From Ruminococcaceae bacterium UBA6857 (GTDB taxonomy: Bacteria > Bacillota > Clostridia > Oscillospirales > Acutalibacteraceae), in assembly GCA_002451715.1 (NCBI GenBank), contig DKDD01000214.1, positions 1 to 24,607 of the forward strand: a stretch of DNA of 24,607 bases. The letters are read 5' to 3'. The position numbers were made by a program, and so were the translations under genes. This document shows, in pieces, positions 6,384 through 13,885 of the stretch (position 1 is the stretch's first letter; the number at the start of each line of letters is the position of its first letter). Under the pieces are notes generated by a model. That model was given only the letters and a program-made list of their open reading frames with translations, was not told the origin of the DNA and made no database searches.

Positions 6384-7799
6384 ATGCTTTTCGGTTCACT
6401 GCTTCAAACAACCTTGAAAGAAAAAGGAATCCCGGTTTCGCGTTTTGCGGATTCAATCGGGCTTAACCGCGTTGCGGTTTATTCCGTATTCAACGGAAAG
6501 AAAAAGATTTCAGAAGATACTTTTGAACGTATTCTCAAAACGTATAATTTTTCGCCCGAAGAGGAAACCGAACTTTTCCGCGCTTTTCGCCTTTCTTCTT
6601 TCAGCCGCGAAAAACTTGAACTCATGGAGTTTATAAGAAAAGAGATCGTCTTCATCGGAAAAAGCCCAAACTGCATTCTTCCCGAAAGAATGCCGCTTGA
6701 CCTTTCAAAAGACAGCATCGTACTTTCTTCAAAAGCAGATTATTACTCCGCAATCGAAGCCTTGCTCAAACGCGAAAGTGAAAACGGAAGAAGCACCGTC
6801 TATACAAACTATTCCTTTTTTGACGAAGCGGCGGATAAAATTATTTTTGACTTTGTCAACTGCGAAAATTGTCCGCTTTCGATAAGACATACAATTGTCA
6901 AAGGTACGGAAAACAACATTAAAGAAAGACTTCGCAACGGTTTTGCAAGCATAAAATTTGCAAAGCGCGGCCATTACACCGATGTTGCCGAACCCGACGA
7001 GCCGACCTTTGCGTTCCCGACTCACTTTGTCGGCGAAAACGCAACAATAATGTATGACCCGAAAACCGAAAACGGTTTTTTCACAACGAAACCTTCGATT
7101 GTGAAAGCCTATTACATTTCCGCCGCAAAGCGCGATTCAAAAAGGCCGCCGTTCAATCGCTTCATCGAGAACCCGTTTGAGCTCAAAAATATCATGGAAC
7201 CGCTCATGCTTTCAACCCACGTTATTTTTGAATCACACATGCCGCTTTGCTTTTTTACCGACCGCGAAATCCTTGACGACACCTTGAAGCAGGATATTCC
7301 TCACCGCGAAATGGTGCTCAGTGCTTTTTGGAGTCATCTTCTTGTTTGCCACCAAATGACCATGCCGATTATTTTTGTCAGAAGCGCAATCAAAGATTTT
7401 GTGAAAAGCGGAAAAAGTTTTGAAGCACCCGACCTTTATCTCAACCGTATAAGCGTTCCTAACCGCAAAAAAATTCTTCTTGAAGCAAAAGAAAGAATCA
7501 CCGAAAAAAATTCAAATGTTCTCATTGCCGACGACAGCCGCCTTGAAATTGACGAAATCGTTGAAGTTTATAACTTTGACCGCTGCACAATGGTCGCATT
7601 TGTTATTGACAAACCCGACTGCGATTTCATGGGCTCCGGTTCGTTCACCGTCAACGCAAGCAGTTTTCTTCCGCTTTTGAATGATTTTTACGATTACCTT
7701 ATTGTTAACGATTGTCTTCTTTCAAAAGAGGAAGCCGCAAAAGCATTTGACGAAGGCATTGCCATTTGCGACGAAATGATTGCCAAGGGAATAGAATAA
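6384..7799 (+). CDS. HTH-domain protein, second of the paralogous pair
   Basis: A 471-residue paralogue of the preceding gene. The first ~200 residues align with it by eye without a gap: LNRVAVYSVFNGKKKISED in the HTH, then DYYSAI (119-124), YTNYSFFD (140-147), NIKERLRN and SIKFAKRGH at identical positions. Later shared blocks are F-F-T-x-x-x-IL, FWSHL and SVPNR. The C-terminal third is more diverged. It starts 32 bp after the first gene with GAAAGGA before the ATG and no promoter between, so both are probably on one mRNA. This arrangement suggests tandem duplication and perhaps a heteromeric or antagonistic pair. No transmembrane segment is visible. Function unknown. Confidence 0.8.
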   Translation: MLFGSLLQTTLKEKGIPVSRFADSIGLNRVAVYSVFNGKKKISEDTFERILKTYNFSPEEETELFRAFRLSSFSREKLELMEFIRKEIVFIGKSPNCILPERMPLDLSKDSIVLSSKADYYSAIEALLKRESENGRSTVYTNYSFFDEAADKIIFDFVNCENCPLSIRHTIVKGTENNIKERLRNGFASIKFAKRGHYTDVAEPDEPTFAFPTHFVGENATIMYDPKTENGFFTTKPSIVKAYYISAAKRDSKRPPFNRFIENPFELKNIMEPLMLSTHVIFESHMPLCFFTDREILDDTLKQDIPHREMVLSAFWSHLLVCHQMTMPIIFVRSAIKDFVKSGKSFEAPDLYLNRISVPNRKKILLEAKERITEKNSNVLIADDSRLEIDEIVEVYNFDRCTMVAFVIDKPDCDFMGSGSFTVNASSFLPLLNDFYDYLIVNDCLLSKEEAAKAFDEGIAICDEMIAKGIE

Positions 7800-7811
7800 A
7801 AATTTTCGTGT

Positions 7812-7849
7812 CGCCGTTTTTGTGCAGTGCAGAAACGGCGGCCTTTTTT
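7812..7849 (+). terminator. Terminator of the HTH pair
   Basis: CGCCGTTT (7812-7819) pairs with AAACGGCG (7833-7840), followed after GCC by TTTTTT (7844-7849). The T-run runs straight into the -35 box of the next promoter. Confidence 0.85.
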
Positions 7850-7850
7850 G

Positions 7851-7878
7851 TTGACTTTTTTGTCTTCTCGGTTATAAT
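7851..7878 (+). promoter_or_regulatory. Promoter of the LysR-type gene
   Basis: TTGACT (7851-7856), 16 bp, then TATAAT (7873-7878). It starts one base after the T-run of the preceding terminator. Confidence 0.75.
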
Positions 7879-7926
7879 AATTAAAGTATTGCAAAACGCT
7901 TTGAAAATTGCAAAAGGGGGAGCACA

Positions 7927-8853
7927 ATGAATCTGTTACACATGAAATATGCCGTTGTTGTTGCGGAAACAAACTCAATCAACAAGGCCGCCGAACTTCT
8001 TTATGTCGGTCAGCCGACACTCAGCCGCGCAATCAAAGAACTTGAATCAAGTCTCGGCGTAACTCTTTTTGAGCGAAGCGCAAAAGGAATGTTTCTGACC
8101 GCTGACGGGGAAACTTTTATTCGCTATGCCAAAACCGTTCTTGAACAGGTTGACGCAATTGAAGATATGTTCAAAAAAGACCGGGTCGGCAAAACGCGCT
8201 TTTCGCTTTCCGTTCCCCGCGCAAGCTATATCACCGAAGCGTTTGCTGTTTTTTCAAAACTTCTTGAAAAAGACACTCCCGCCGAACTTTTTTATAAAGA
8301 AACAAACTCAATGCGCACTTTGCGCAACGTTCTTCAGGAAAATTACAAGCTCGGAATTGTTCGCTATGCCGAAAACTATGACAAGTACTACAAAACCATG
8401 ATGGACGAAAAAGGGCTTGCATATGAGCTTGTGACAAAGTTCCGTTATGTTCTTCTCATGAGCAAGAACAGTGAGCTTGCCAATAAAGAAAAAATAACAT
8501 ATGACGACCTTAGGGACAAAATCGAAATTGCTCACGCCGACCCTTATGTTCCCTCGATTCCTTTTGCTCAAATCAAAAAAGAAGAACTTCCCGACAATTC
8601 AACAAGGCGAATTTTTGTTTTTGAACGCGCAAGCCAGTTTGAACTGCTTTCGCAAAACGAAGAAACTTTCATGTGGGTTTCTTCAATTCCACAATCGCTT
8701 TTGGAACGGTACGGGCTCACCCAACGTGTCTGCGAAGAAAATCACCGCGTCTATAAAGACGTTCTGATTCACCGCAAAGATTATACGCTAAGTTCCCTTG
8801 ACAACCTTTTCATTGAACAGCTTATCAACGCCAAAAGAAAAATTATAGACTGA
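7927..8853 (+). CDS. LysR-family transcriptional regulator
   Basis: A 308-residue LysR-type regulator. The N-terminal winged HTH is clear: MKYAVVVAETNSINKAAELL, YVGQPTLSRAIKELESSLGV, TLFERSAKGMFLTADGE (residues 6-64). A linker helix follows, then a periplasmic-binding-protein-like effector domain (about 90-300) with RVGKTRFSLSVPRASY at its first strand. The strong GGGGGAG ribosome site is nine bases from the ATG. LysR regulators often control a divergent neighbour, but here the upstream genes run in the same direction and end in a terminator, so the target is not evident. yfcE begins 27 bp downstream and is probably in the same transcript. The effector is unknown. Confidence 0.92.
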   Translation: MNLLHMKYAVVVAETNSINKAAELLYVGQPTLSRAIKELESSLGVTLFERSAKGMFLTADGETFIRYAKTVLEQVDAIEDMFKKDRVGKTRFSLSVPRASYITEAFAVFSKLLEKDTPAELFYKETNSMRTLRNVLQENYKLGIVRYAENYDKYYKTMMDEKGLAYELVTKFRYVLLMSKNSELANKEKITYDDLRDKIEIAHADPYVPSIPFAQIKKEELPDNSTRRIFVFERASQFELLSQNEETFMWVSSIPQSLLERYGLTQRVCEENHRVYKDVLIHRKDYTLSSLDNLFIEQLINAKRKIID

Positions 8854-8880
8854 AAATCAAAACAAAGGACTGATGTATAA

Positions 8881-9426
8881 ATGAAATGGTTCATCGCTTC
8901 AGATATTCACGGAAGCGCATACTACTGCGAAAAAATGATTGAACGCTATAAAGAAGGAAAGGCCGACCGCTTTCTTTTTCTCGGTGACATTCTTTACCAC
9001 GGTCCGAGAAACGACCTTCCGCGCGATTACGCACCGAAAAAAGTTATTGAAATGCTAAACGCTTTCAAAGACGAAGCTTTTTCGGTTTGCGGAAACTGCG
9101 ACTGCGCCGTTGACCAAATGGTTCTTTCTTTCCCGGTTCTTGCGGAATATTCCGCGCTCGACATCGGAAAAGCCCTTGTTTTTGCAACACACGGTCATAT
9201 ATACAACGAAGAAAAGCCTCTGCCGATGAAAAAAGGAGACATTCTTCTTTCCGGTCATACGCATGTTCCGAAGTGCGCCGAAAAAAACGGCTTTGTTTTC
9301 ATGAATCCCGGTTCGGTTTCAATTCCGAAAGAAAACAGTCCCCACAGCTATATGACGCTTGAAAACGGCGTTTTTCTTTGGAAAGACCTTGAAAGCGGAA
9401 AAGTTTATAGAGAATACCGAATCTGA
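8881..9426 (+). CDS. yfcE: YfcE-type metallophosphodiesterase
   Basis: A 181-residue calcineurin-like phosphodiesterase of the YfcE/MJ0936 group. The two-metal site is complete: D-x-H (Asp8, His10), GD (Asp36), GNCD (Asn72), THGH (His104) and GHTH (His126, His128). The signatures LYHGPRN, GNCDCAVDQM and NPGSVSIPK closely follow E. coli YfcE, and the length matches (about 184 residues there). Family members hydrolyse phosphodiester model substrates in vitro; the physiological substrate is uncertain. AAAGGA precedes the ATG. It is the second gene of the LysR transcript. No clear terminator follows the stop codon. Confidence 0.93.
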   Translation: MKWFIASDIHGSAYYCEKMIERYKEGKADRFLFLGDILYHGPRNDLPRDYAPKKVIEMLNAFKDEAFSVCGNCDCAVDQMVLSFPVLAEYSALDIGKALVFATHGHIYNEEKPLPMKKGDILLSGHTHVPKCAEKNGFVFMNPGSVSIPKENSPHSYMTLENGVFLWKDLESGKVYREYRI

Positions 9427-9601
9427 CATATCTGCCGCAAGGTCGGAAGGCAAAAATTCAACTTTTTTTCGGCAAAAAACGACATGCTTTGACATGTTTC
9501 AACATCATTGTGAAAGTTGCACAAAATTTACAAAGTTGTTTTATTAAATTTGACCGATTGGTAGAAAAGCTAAAAATCGCGAATTTTTTCGTCAAAAAGG
9601 C

Positions 9602-9630
9602 TTGCAATTTGCAGAAATGTGATGTATTAT
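9602..9630 (+). promoter_or_regulatory. Promoter of a candidate small RNA
   Basis: TTGCAA (9602-9607), 17 bp, then TATTAT (9625-9630). The expected start point near 9637 coincides with the beginning of a strongly structured segment. I see no gene or convincing signal in 9427-9601. Confidence 0.6.
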
Positions 9631-9636
9631 ATGCTT

Positions 9637-9757
9637 GCAGTTGAGGCGAGTGAGAGCTCACTCAACCGCCTGATAAATTTGACAGTTTCTATATCAATGT
9701 TTTCTTCGTATTTTCTCCTTTTTAAAAGCGCTCGGCTTCTCCCCGGGCGTTTTTAAC
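9637..9757 (+). ncRNA. Candidate ~120-nt structured small RNA upstream of obg
   Basis: The segment has a promoter on its 5' side and an intrinsic terminator on its 3' side and no coding frame with a ribosome site. The 5' part can form AGGCG/CGCCT around GAGTGA/TCACTC, or alternatively GTTGAG (9640-9645) with CTCAAC (9661-9666). GACAGTT (9681-9687) and ATATCAA (9691-9697) are complementary to AACTGTC (9755-9761) and TTGATAT (9764-9770) in crossed order, so the two pairings are either a pseudoknot or mutually exclusive. It may be a free RNA or a leader that controls read-through into obg. No known family is recognised. Confidence 0.5.
9724..9754 (+). terminator. Terminator of the candidate RNA before obg
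   Basis: CGCTCGG (9729-9735) pairs with CCGGGCG (9743-9749) with one G-U pair; flanking AAAAG extends the stem into the TTTTT run (9750-9754). Confidence 0.75.
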
Positions 9758-9850
9758 TGTCTGTTGATATTCGATTTTGGAATTACAAATAATTATGAAC
9801 TTTTCTCTGTCATACCGCTTTTTGAAAGAGAAAACGCTGTCGTTCCCGAT

Positions 9851-9879
9851 TTGACGGGAGAAAAGAATTAGTGTATAAT
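9851..9879 (+). promoter_or_regulatory. Promoter of obg
   Basis: TTGACG (9851-9856), 17 bp, then TATAAT (9874-9879) with a TG extended -10. It covers an in-frame ATG at 9878, which therefore cannot be the translation start. Confidence 0.8.
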
Positions 9880-9931
9880 GTATCGGTTAAAATATACACG
9901 AAGCTCTTTTATGAAAGAAGAGGTAAAGCCA

Positions 9932-11203
9932 ATGTTTGTTGACAAAGCAAAAATCAAAATTAAAGCCGGCGACGGCGGACACGGTGCGGTTGCTTTTCAC
10001 CGCGAAAAATACATTGCGTCCGGCGGACCGGACGGCGGCGACGGCGGAAGAGGCGGCGACATTGTTTTTGTTGTCGATACCAACATCTCGACTCTTGCCG
10101 ATTTTAAATATAAACGAAAATACAAAGCGCAGAACGGACAGGACGGTTCGGGTTCAAGAAAAAGCGGAAAGCGCGGCGAAGACCTTATAATCCGCGTTCC
10201 ACAGGGCACCGTTATCCGCGAGGCGGAAAGCGGCGTCGTTATGTGCGACATGTCGTCAAACGAACCCTTTGTTGCCGCAAAAGGCGGAAAAGGCGGTTGG
10301 GGCAACTGTCACTTTGCAACGCCAACAAGACAGACCCCCCGTTTTGCAAAAGCGGGTGCTCCCGGCGAAGAATGGGAAGTTACGCTTGAACTCAAGCTTC
10401 TTGCCGATGTCGGTCTTCTCGGCTTTCCGAACGTTGGAAAATCAAGTTTTATCTCGGTTGTCAGCGAAGCAAAACCGATTATTGCCGACTATCATTTCAC
10501 AACAATAACGCCCGTCCTCGGCGTTGTTTCGCTTGGCGAAGGCACATCGTTCGTTATTGCGGACATTCCCGGTCTTATTGAGGGCGCAAGCGAGGGCGTC
10601 GGTCTCGGTCATGAGTTTCTTCGCCACGTCGAGCGCTGTCGTATGCTTATTCATATTGTTGACGTTGCGGGCAGCGAGGGCAGAGACCCGAAAGAAGATT
10701 TTGAAAAAATCAACGCCGAACTCGAACGCTTTAACCCCGAACTTTCAAAACGTCCGCAAATTGTTGTCGGAAACAAAATCGACCTTGCAACGGAAGAGCA
10801 GCGCGAAGAATTTAAAAAGTACATCGAAGAAAAGGGGCTTCGATATTTTGAAATGTGCGCCCCGATTTTAGAGGGTACAAAAGAAGTCATCAATGCCGCG
10901 GCGGCAATGCTTGCAACTCTTCCGGCGGTCAAACGTTTTGAAAGCGAGGAAATTCCCCTTGAGGTCATCATGAAAAAGAAAAACACCGGTTTCACAATTG
11001 ACGTTGAAGACGGCGTATATATCGTTGATGCACCGTGGCTCGCTTCGATTATTGCGCACACCGACATGGATGACTATGAATCGCTTCAGTATCTTCAAAG
11101 GGTACTCATTTCAAGCGGCATTATTGACGCACTGCGCGAAAAGGGAATTGAAGAGGGCGACACCGTCAGCATCTATGACTTTGAATTTGATTTCGTAAAC
11201 TAA
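9932..11203 (+). CDS. obg: Obg/CgtA GTPase
   Basis: A 423-residue ribosome-associated GTPase used in large-subunit assembly and the stringent response. All three domains are present. The glycine-rich Obg fold (1-158) begins MFVDKAKIKIKAGDGGHG and contains GGPDGGDGGRGGD. The GTPase domain has GFPNVGKSS (164-172), TT in switch I (190-191), DIPG (211-214) and NKID (281-284). The OCT domain covers about 340-420. The start at ATG 9932 is chosen because Obg proteins begin at this MFVD; GAAGAGG (9916-9922) is well placed. The G5 position reads MCAP rather than the common SA motif. mrnC follows 12 bp later, probably in one operon. The usual rplU-rpmA neighbours are absent. Confidence 0.97.
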   Translation: MFVDKAKIKIKAGDGGHGAVAFHREKYIASGGPDGGDGGRGGDIVFVVDTNISTLADFKYKRKYKAQNGQDGSGSRKSGKRGEDLIIRVPQGTVIREAESGVVMCDMSSNEPFVAAKGGKGGWGNCHFATPTRQTPRFAKAGAPGEEWEVTLELKLLADVGLLGFPNVGKSSFISVVSEAKPIIADYHFTTITPVLGVVSLGEGTSFVIADIPGLIEGASEGVGLGHEFLRHVERCRMLIHIVDVAGSEGRDPKEDFEKINAELERFNPELSKRPQIVVGNKIDLATEEQREEFKKYIEEKGLRYFEMCAPILEGTKEVINAAAAMLATLPAVKRFESEEIPLEVIMKKKNTGFTIDVEDGVYIVDAPWLASIIAHTDMDDYESLQYLQRVLISSGIIDALREKGIEEGDTVSIYDFEFDFVN

Positions 11204-11215
11204 GGAATTACAAAT

Positions 11216-11617
11216 ATGAGATTTTACAACAAGGACTGCGACCCTTCTCAGCTAAGCCCCCTCACCCTCGCCTTTGTCGGCGATTCGGTATTCGACCTTT
11301 TTGTTCGCGAAAGATTGGTCTGCCTTGCAAACCGGCCGGTGAACAAGCTTCATTCCCTTGCGGTCGCTCAAGTCAAAGCCGCGTCGCAGGCAAAAGCCGC
11401 AAAAGCACTTTGCGAAAAACTTTCCGAAAAAGAGCTTTCCGTTTTGAAACGCGGAAGAAATGCCCATACTAATCACAAAGCAAAAAATGCGAGTGAAAGC
11501 GATTACCATTACGCAACGGGACTTGAAGCTCTTTTTGGCTTTCTTTATCTGAGCGACGAAACAGAGCGGCTTAAAGAACTTTTTGAGCTGACTTTGGAAC
11601 TTATCGAGTCCGAATAA
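11216..11617 (+). CDS. mrnC: Mini-ribonuclease III (MrnC)
   Basis: A 133-residue RNase III catalytic domain without the double-stranded-RNA-binding domain, the hallmark of Mini-III, which matures 23S rRNA termini in Firmicutes. The signature LAFVGDSVFDLFVRE carries Asp23 and Asp27. GLEALFGFLYL near the C-terminus supplies catalytic Glu104. R-x-x-N-A-x-T-x-H (81-87) resembles the family's RGRNAKS segment. It lies 12 bp after obg, which links 50S assembly with 23S processing. The stop codon is followed at once by the hairpin at 11624-11655. Confidence 0.95.
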   Translation: MRFYNKDCDPSQLSPLTLAFVGDSVFDLFVRERLVCLANRPVNKLHSLAVAQVKAASQAKAAKALCEKLSEKELSVLKRGRNAHTNHKAKNASESDYHYATGLEALFGFLYLSDETERLKELFELTLELIESE

Positions 11618-11623
11618 ATAATC

Positions 11624-11658
11624 AAGACGCTTTCACCGCTTCTTGGGGGCGTCTTTTT
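11624..11658 (+). terminator. Terminator of obg-mrnC overlapping the yitT start
   Basis: AAGACGC (11624-11630) pairs perfectly with GCGTCTT (11649-11655), with an 18-nt loop and a TTTT tail. The tail contains the first two bases of the TTG start codon of the next gene, and the GGGGG ribosome site lies at the 3' edge of the loop and stem. Confidence 0.75.
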
Positions 11659-12499
11659 GAAGAAAAAGCAGGTTTTTTTCGATTCGTTGTTCGTTTTACT
11701 CGGCGCAGCAGTATACAGCGCGGCTGTTAATGTTTTTGCCGTTCCGAATGAAATTGTTCAAGGCGGTTTCACCGGTCTTGCAACAATGCTCAACCATCTT
11801 GTTCCGGCAATGCCGGTCGGTTTTTCGATTTTTCTTTTCAACATTCCGCTTTTTATCGTTTCAAAATTCCGGCTCGGCAATCGCTTTGTTTTGAAAACAC
11901 TTTTTGTAACGGCTTTTTTCACTTTCGCGATCGATATATTGGCTCCCGTTTTTCCGTCTTATAAAGGCGACACGCTTTTGGCGTCGCTTTTTTGCGGAGT
12001 TCTTTCGGGACTCGGGCTTGGATTGGTTCTTCTTTCCGGAGCAACAACCGGCGGAACAGAACTTGTTGCAACGCTTGTTCGGCAAAAAAAGCCGTTCGTT
12101 TCAATCGGAAGCACAATGCTTGTTTTCGACTTGATTGTTGTTGCGCTTTCGTGGGCAGTATTCGGAAAACTTGAAAGCGTGATGTATGCCGCGGTAACGC
12201 TTTTCATTTCATCGCGCGCGGTTGACCTTGTGCTTTACGGCGCAGGACACAACAAGCTGATTTTTATAATTACTTCCAAAAGGAAAGAAATAACCGCAGC
12301 CATTCTTTCCTCGGTAAAACGCGGCGTGACCGCAATTGACGTTACGGGCGGATTCAGCGGAGAGAAAAAGTCGCTTCTTCTTTGCGCCGCAAGAGCAAAC
12401 GAGGCAGCAAAAATCAACCGAATAATCAAAGAAACCGATCCGCAGGCGTTCACAATAATCAACGAAGCCGGCGACGTTTTCGGCGAAGGCTTTAGGTAA
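11657..12499 (+). CDS. YitT-family membrane protein
   Basis: A 280-residue integral membrane protein of the YitT (DUF161/DUF2179) family. About five hydrophobic segments lie between residues 6 and 190. Conserved family features are NVFAVPNEIVQGGFTGLATML (25-45), where NxxxxPxxxxxGGxxG is diagnostic, and SGATTGGTELVATL (127-140). The cytosolic C-terminal DUF2179 domain contains KRGVTAIDVTGGFSGEKK. The cellular role of YitT proteins is unknown. The first usable start is TTG at 11657, with GGGGG at 11645-11649, because the first membrane helix begins at residue 6 and the next ATG lies within the protein. The upstream frame is open back to the mrnC stop codon. Confidence 0.88.
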   Translation: MKKKQVFFDSLFVLLGAAVYSAAVNVFAVPNEIVQGGFTGLATMLNHLVPAMPVGFSIFLFNIPLFIVSKFRLGNRFVLKTLFVTAFFTFAIDILAPVFPSYKGDTLLASLFCGVLSGLGLGLVLLSGATTGGTELVATLVRQKKPFVSIGSTMLVFDLIVVALSWAVFGKLESVMYAAVTLFISSRAVDLVLYGAGHNKLIFIITSKRKEITAAILSSVKRGVTAIDVTGGFSGEKKSLLLCAARANEAAKINRIIKETDPQAFTIINEAGDVFGEGFR

Positions 12500-12502
12500 A
12501 AC

Positions 12503-12650
12503 GAAGCATTGCCGATACAATATGAAATGAAGCGCACCTTGCGGTGCATGAAGTGTTCCGCCTTTCGGCGAAACATGAAGCATGCCTTTGGCATATGAAG
12601 CGTTGAACCAACGTTCAACATTGCGGCGGCGTTTTTGCGAAACGCAATTA
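12503..12650. repeat. Array of small hairpins separated by ATGAAG linkers
   Basis: Consecutive short inverted repeats of unrelated sequence occur: ATTG/CAAT (about 12508-12521), GCACC-ttgc-GGTGC (12534-12547), GTTcCGCC-tttc-GGCGaAAC (12555-12574), ATGCC-ttt-GGCAT (12582-12594), GTTGAAC-caac-GTTCAAC (12602-12619) and GCGTTT/AAACGC (12629-12645). The first junctions are joined by ATGAAG or a close variant. The linker is constant and the stems vary, so it is neither a simple tandem repeat nor a CRISPR array. No T-run makes any of them a clear terminator for yitT. I see nothing else in 12500-12744. Confidence 0.75.
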
Positions 12651-12744
12651 TAAAGGTTAAGTCGTAAGGTCAGCACAGTTTCGATTGCTACGATATATTT
12701 CAAAAAACATCACAATTTTCATATAAAAGACAGGAGACAAAAAA

Positions 12745-13713
12745 ATGAATTTTATAACCTATAAAAACGGAACAAGCGAGGGCTTTTGCATTGTTAAAAC
12801 CGCCGACAAAAAGGTCAACGTCAAAGGCATTCCCTATTGCGACTTTACTTTGAGCGACCAAAGCGGCGAGGTCAACGCAAAACTTTGGGATTACAAGGAA
12901 GATGTCCATGGCGAATATAATGTCGGCGACTTTGTCAAAGTCCGCGGAATACTTTCAAAATATAACGGTGTTGACCAATTCAGAATCGACCGCATAAGAC
13001 TTGTTAAAGAAGAAGACAATGTTGACATTTCTCAGTATGTCCCCTCTTCGGAATACCCGGGAAAGGATATGCTCGCTCAAATCAACGCTTATATTGAAAA
13101 AATTAAAGACGAAGAAATCAAAGCGCTCACTTCGGCAATCATCAAGGATAATGAAGAAAAGCTCCTTTTTTGGCCGGCGGCGTTCAAGCTTCACCATGCA
13201 ATAAGAGGCGGTCTTCTTTATCACACACTTTCCGTTCTCAAACTTTGCGACGCGGTTTCGCGCCTTTATCCCTGCGTTGACAGAGACATTCTTTTTGCCG
13301 GTGCGATTCTTCACGATATCTGCAAAATTGACGAATTCGACGTTAACAATATCGGAATGGTCAAAAGCTATTCGACAAAAGGCGAACTTCTCGGTCACCT
13401 TGTTATGGGCGCAATGGAAATTGCCGCAAAGGCAAAAGAGCTTGGAACAAGCGAAGAAAAAGCCGTTTTGCTTGAACATATGGCAATTTCTCACCACGGC
13501 GACCCCGAATTCGGCGCGGCGGTTCGTCCCATGACTCTTGAGGCGGAAATACTCAATCAACTTGACACGCTTGACGCAACGGTTTATGAAATTTCGGCGG
13601 CTGTTTCTGCGGTTGGAAACGGCGAATTTACTCAAAGGCAGTGGGCGCTGGACAACAGAAAGCTCTTCAACACAGGCCGAAAAGACGTTTATCCGAAGGC
13701 AAATTTGGAATAA
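12745..13713 (+). CDS. yhaM: YhaM-type 3'-5' exoribonuclease (OB fold plus HD domain)
   Basis: A 322-residue protein, close to the ~314 residues of Bacillus YhaM. Residues 10-90 form an OB-fold nucleic-acid-binding domain (VKGIPYCDFTLSDQSGEVNAKLWDY). Residues 145-290 form an HD domain with His160 (GGLLYHTLSV), His190-Asp191 (ILHDICKIDEF), His218 (LGHLVMG), HHGDPEFGA (250-258) and Asp274. YhaM degrades RNA and single-stranded DNA from the 3' end with Mn or Co. GGAG (12733-12736) precedes the ATG. The gene stands between the hairpin array and the rsmD promoter. CCGCA/TGCGG at about 13717-13741 could be a weak terminator. Confidence 0.93.
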   Translation: MNFITYKNGTSEGFCIVKTADKKVNVKGIPYCDFTLSDQSGEVNAKLWDYKEDVHGEYNVGDFVKVRGILSKYNGVDQFRIDRIRLVKEEDNVDISQYVPSSEYPGKDMLAQINAYIEKIKDEEIKALTSAIIKDNEEKLLFWPAAFKLHHAIRGGLLYHTLSVLKLCDAVSRLYPCVDRDILFAGAILHDICKIDEFDVNNIGMVKSYSTKGELLGHLVMGAMEIAAKAKELGTSEEKAVLLEHMAISHHGDPEFGAAVRPMTLEAEILNQLDTLDATVYEISAAVSAVGNGEFTQRQWALDNRKLFNTGRKDVYPKANLE

Positions 13714-13779
13714 ATCACCGCAAAACACGCATTTTTATGCGGGAAATTGTGTTAAAAGCGAGAAATTAACAAAATAGTG

Positions 13780-13808
13780 TTGCTTTTTTCAGCAAAAAAT
13801 GAGATAAT
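13780..13808 (+). promoter_or_regulatory. Promoter of rsmD-coaD
   Basis: TTGCTT (13780-13785), 17 bp, then GATAAT (13803-13808). Confidence 0.6.
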
Positions 13809-13885
13809 ACATACTGTATATGTCCTTTGAACAGAAAACTTTTCGTTTTTTCGGCAAAGTTTTGTCGTTCAACAAGGAGGAAATC

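Noticed and set aside
9637..9757. T-box or L21 leader before obg
   Set aside because: No T-box core sequence (GGGTGGNACCGCG type) is present, and rplU does not follow.
9878..9931. Longer start for Obg
   Set aside because: The ATG at 9878 lies in the TATAAT box, and Obg orthologues begin at MFVDKAKI.
12503..12650. Possible CRISPR array or attenuator
   Set aside because: The constant part is only about six bases and the variable parts are hairpins; no T-run or leader peptide is visible.
13820..13885. Longer start for RsmD
   Set aside because: There is no ribosome site and no conserved sequence before MRVITGTARG, which has AAGGAGG.
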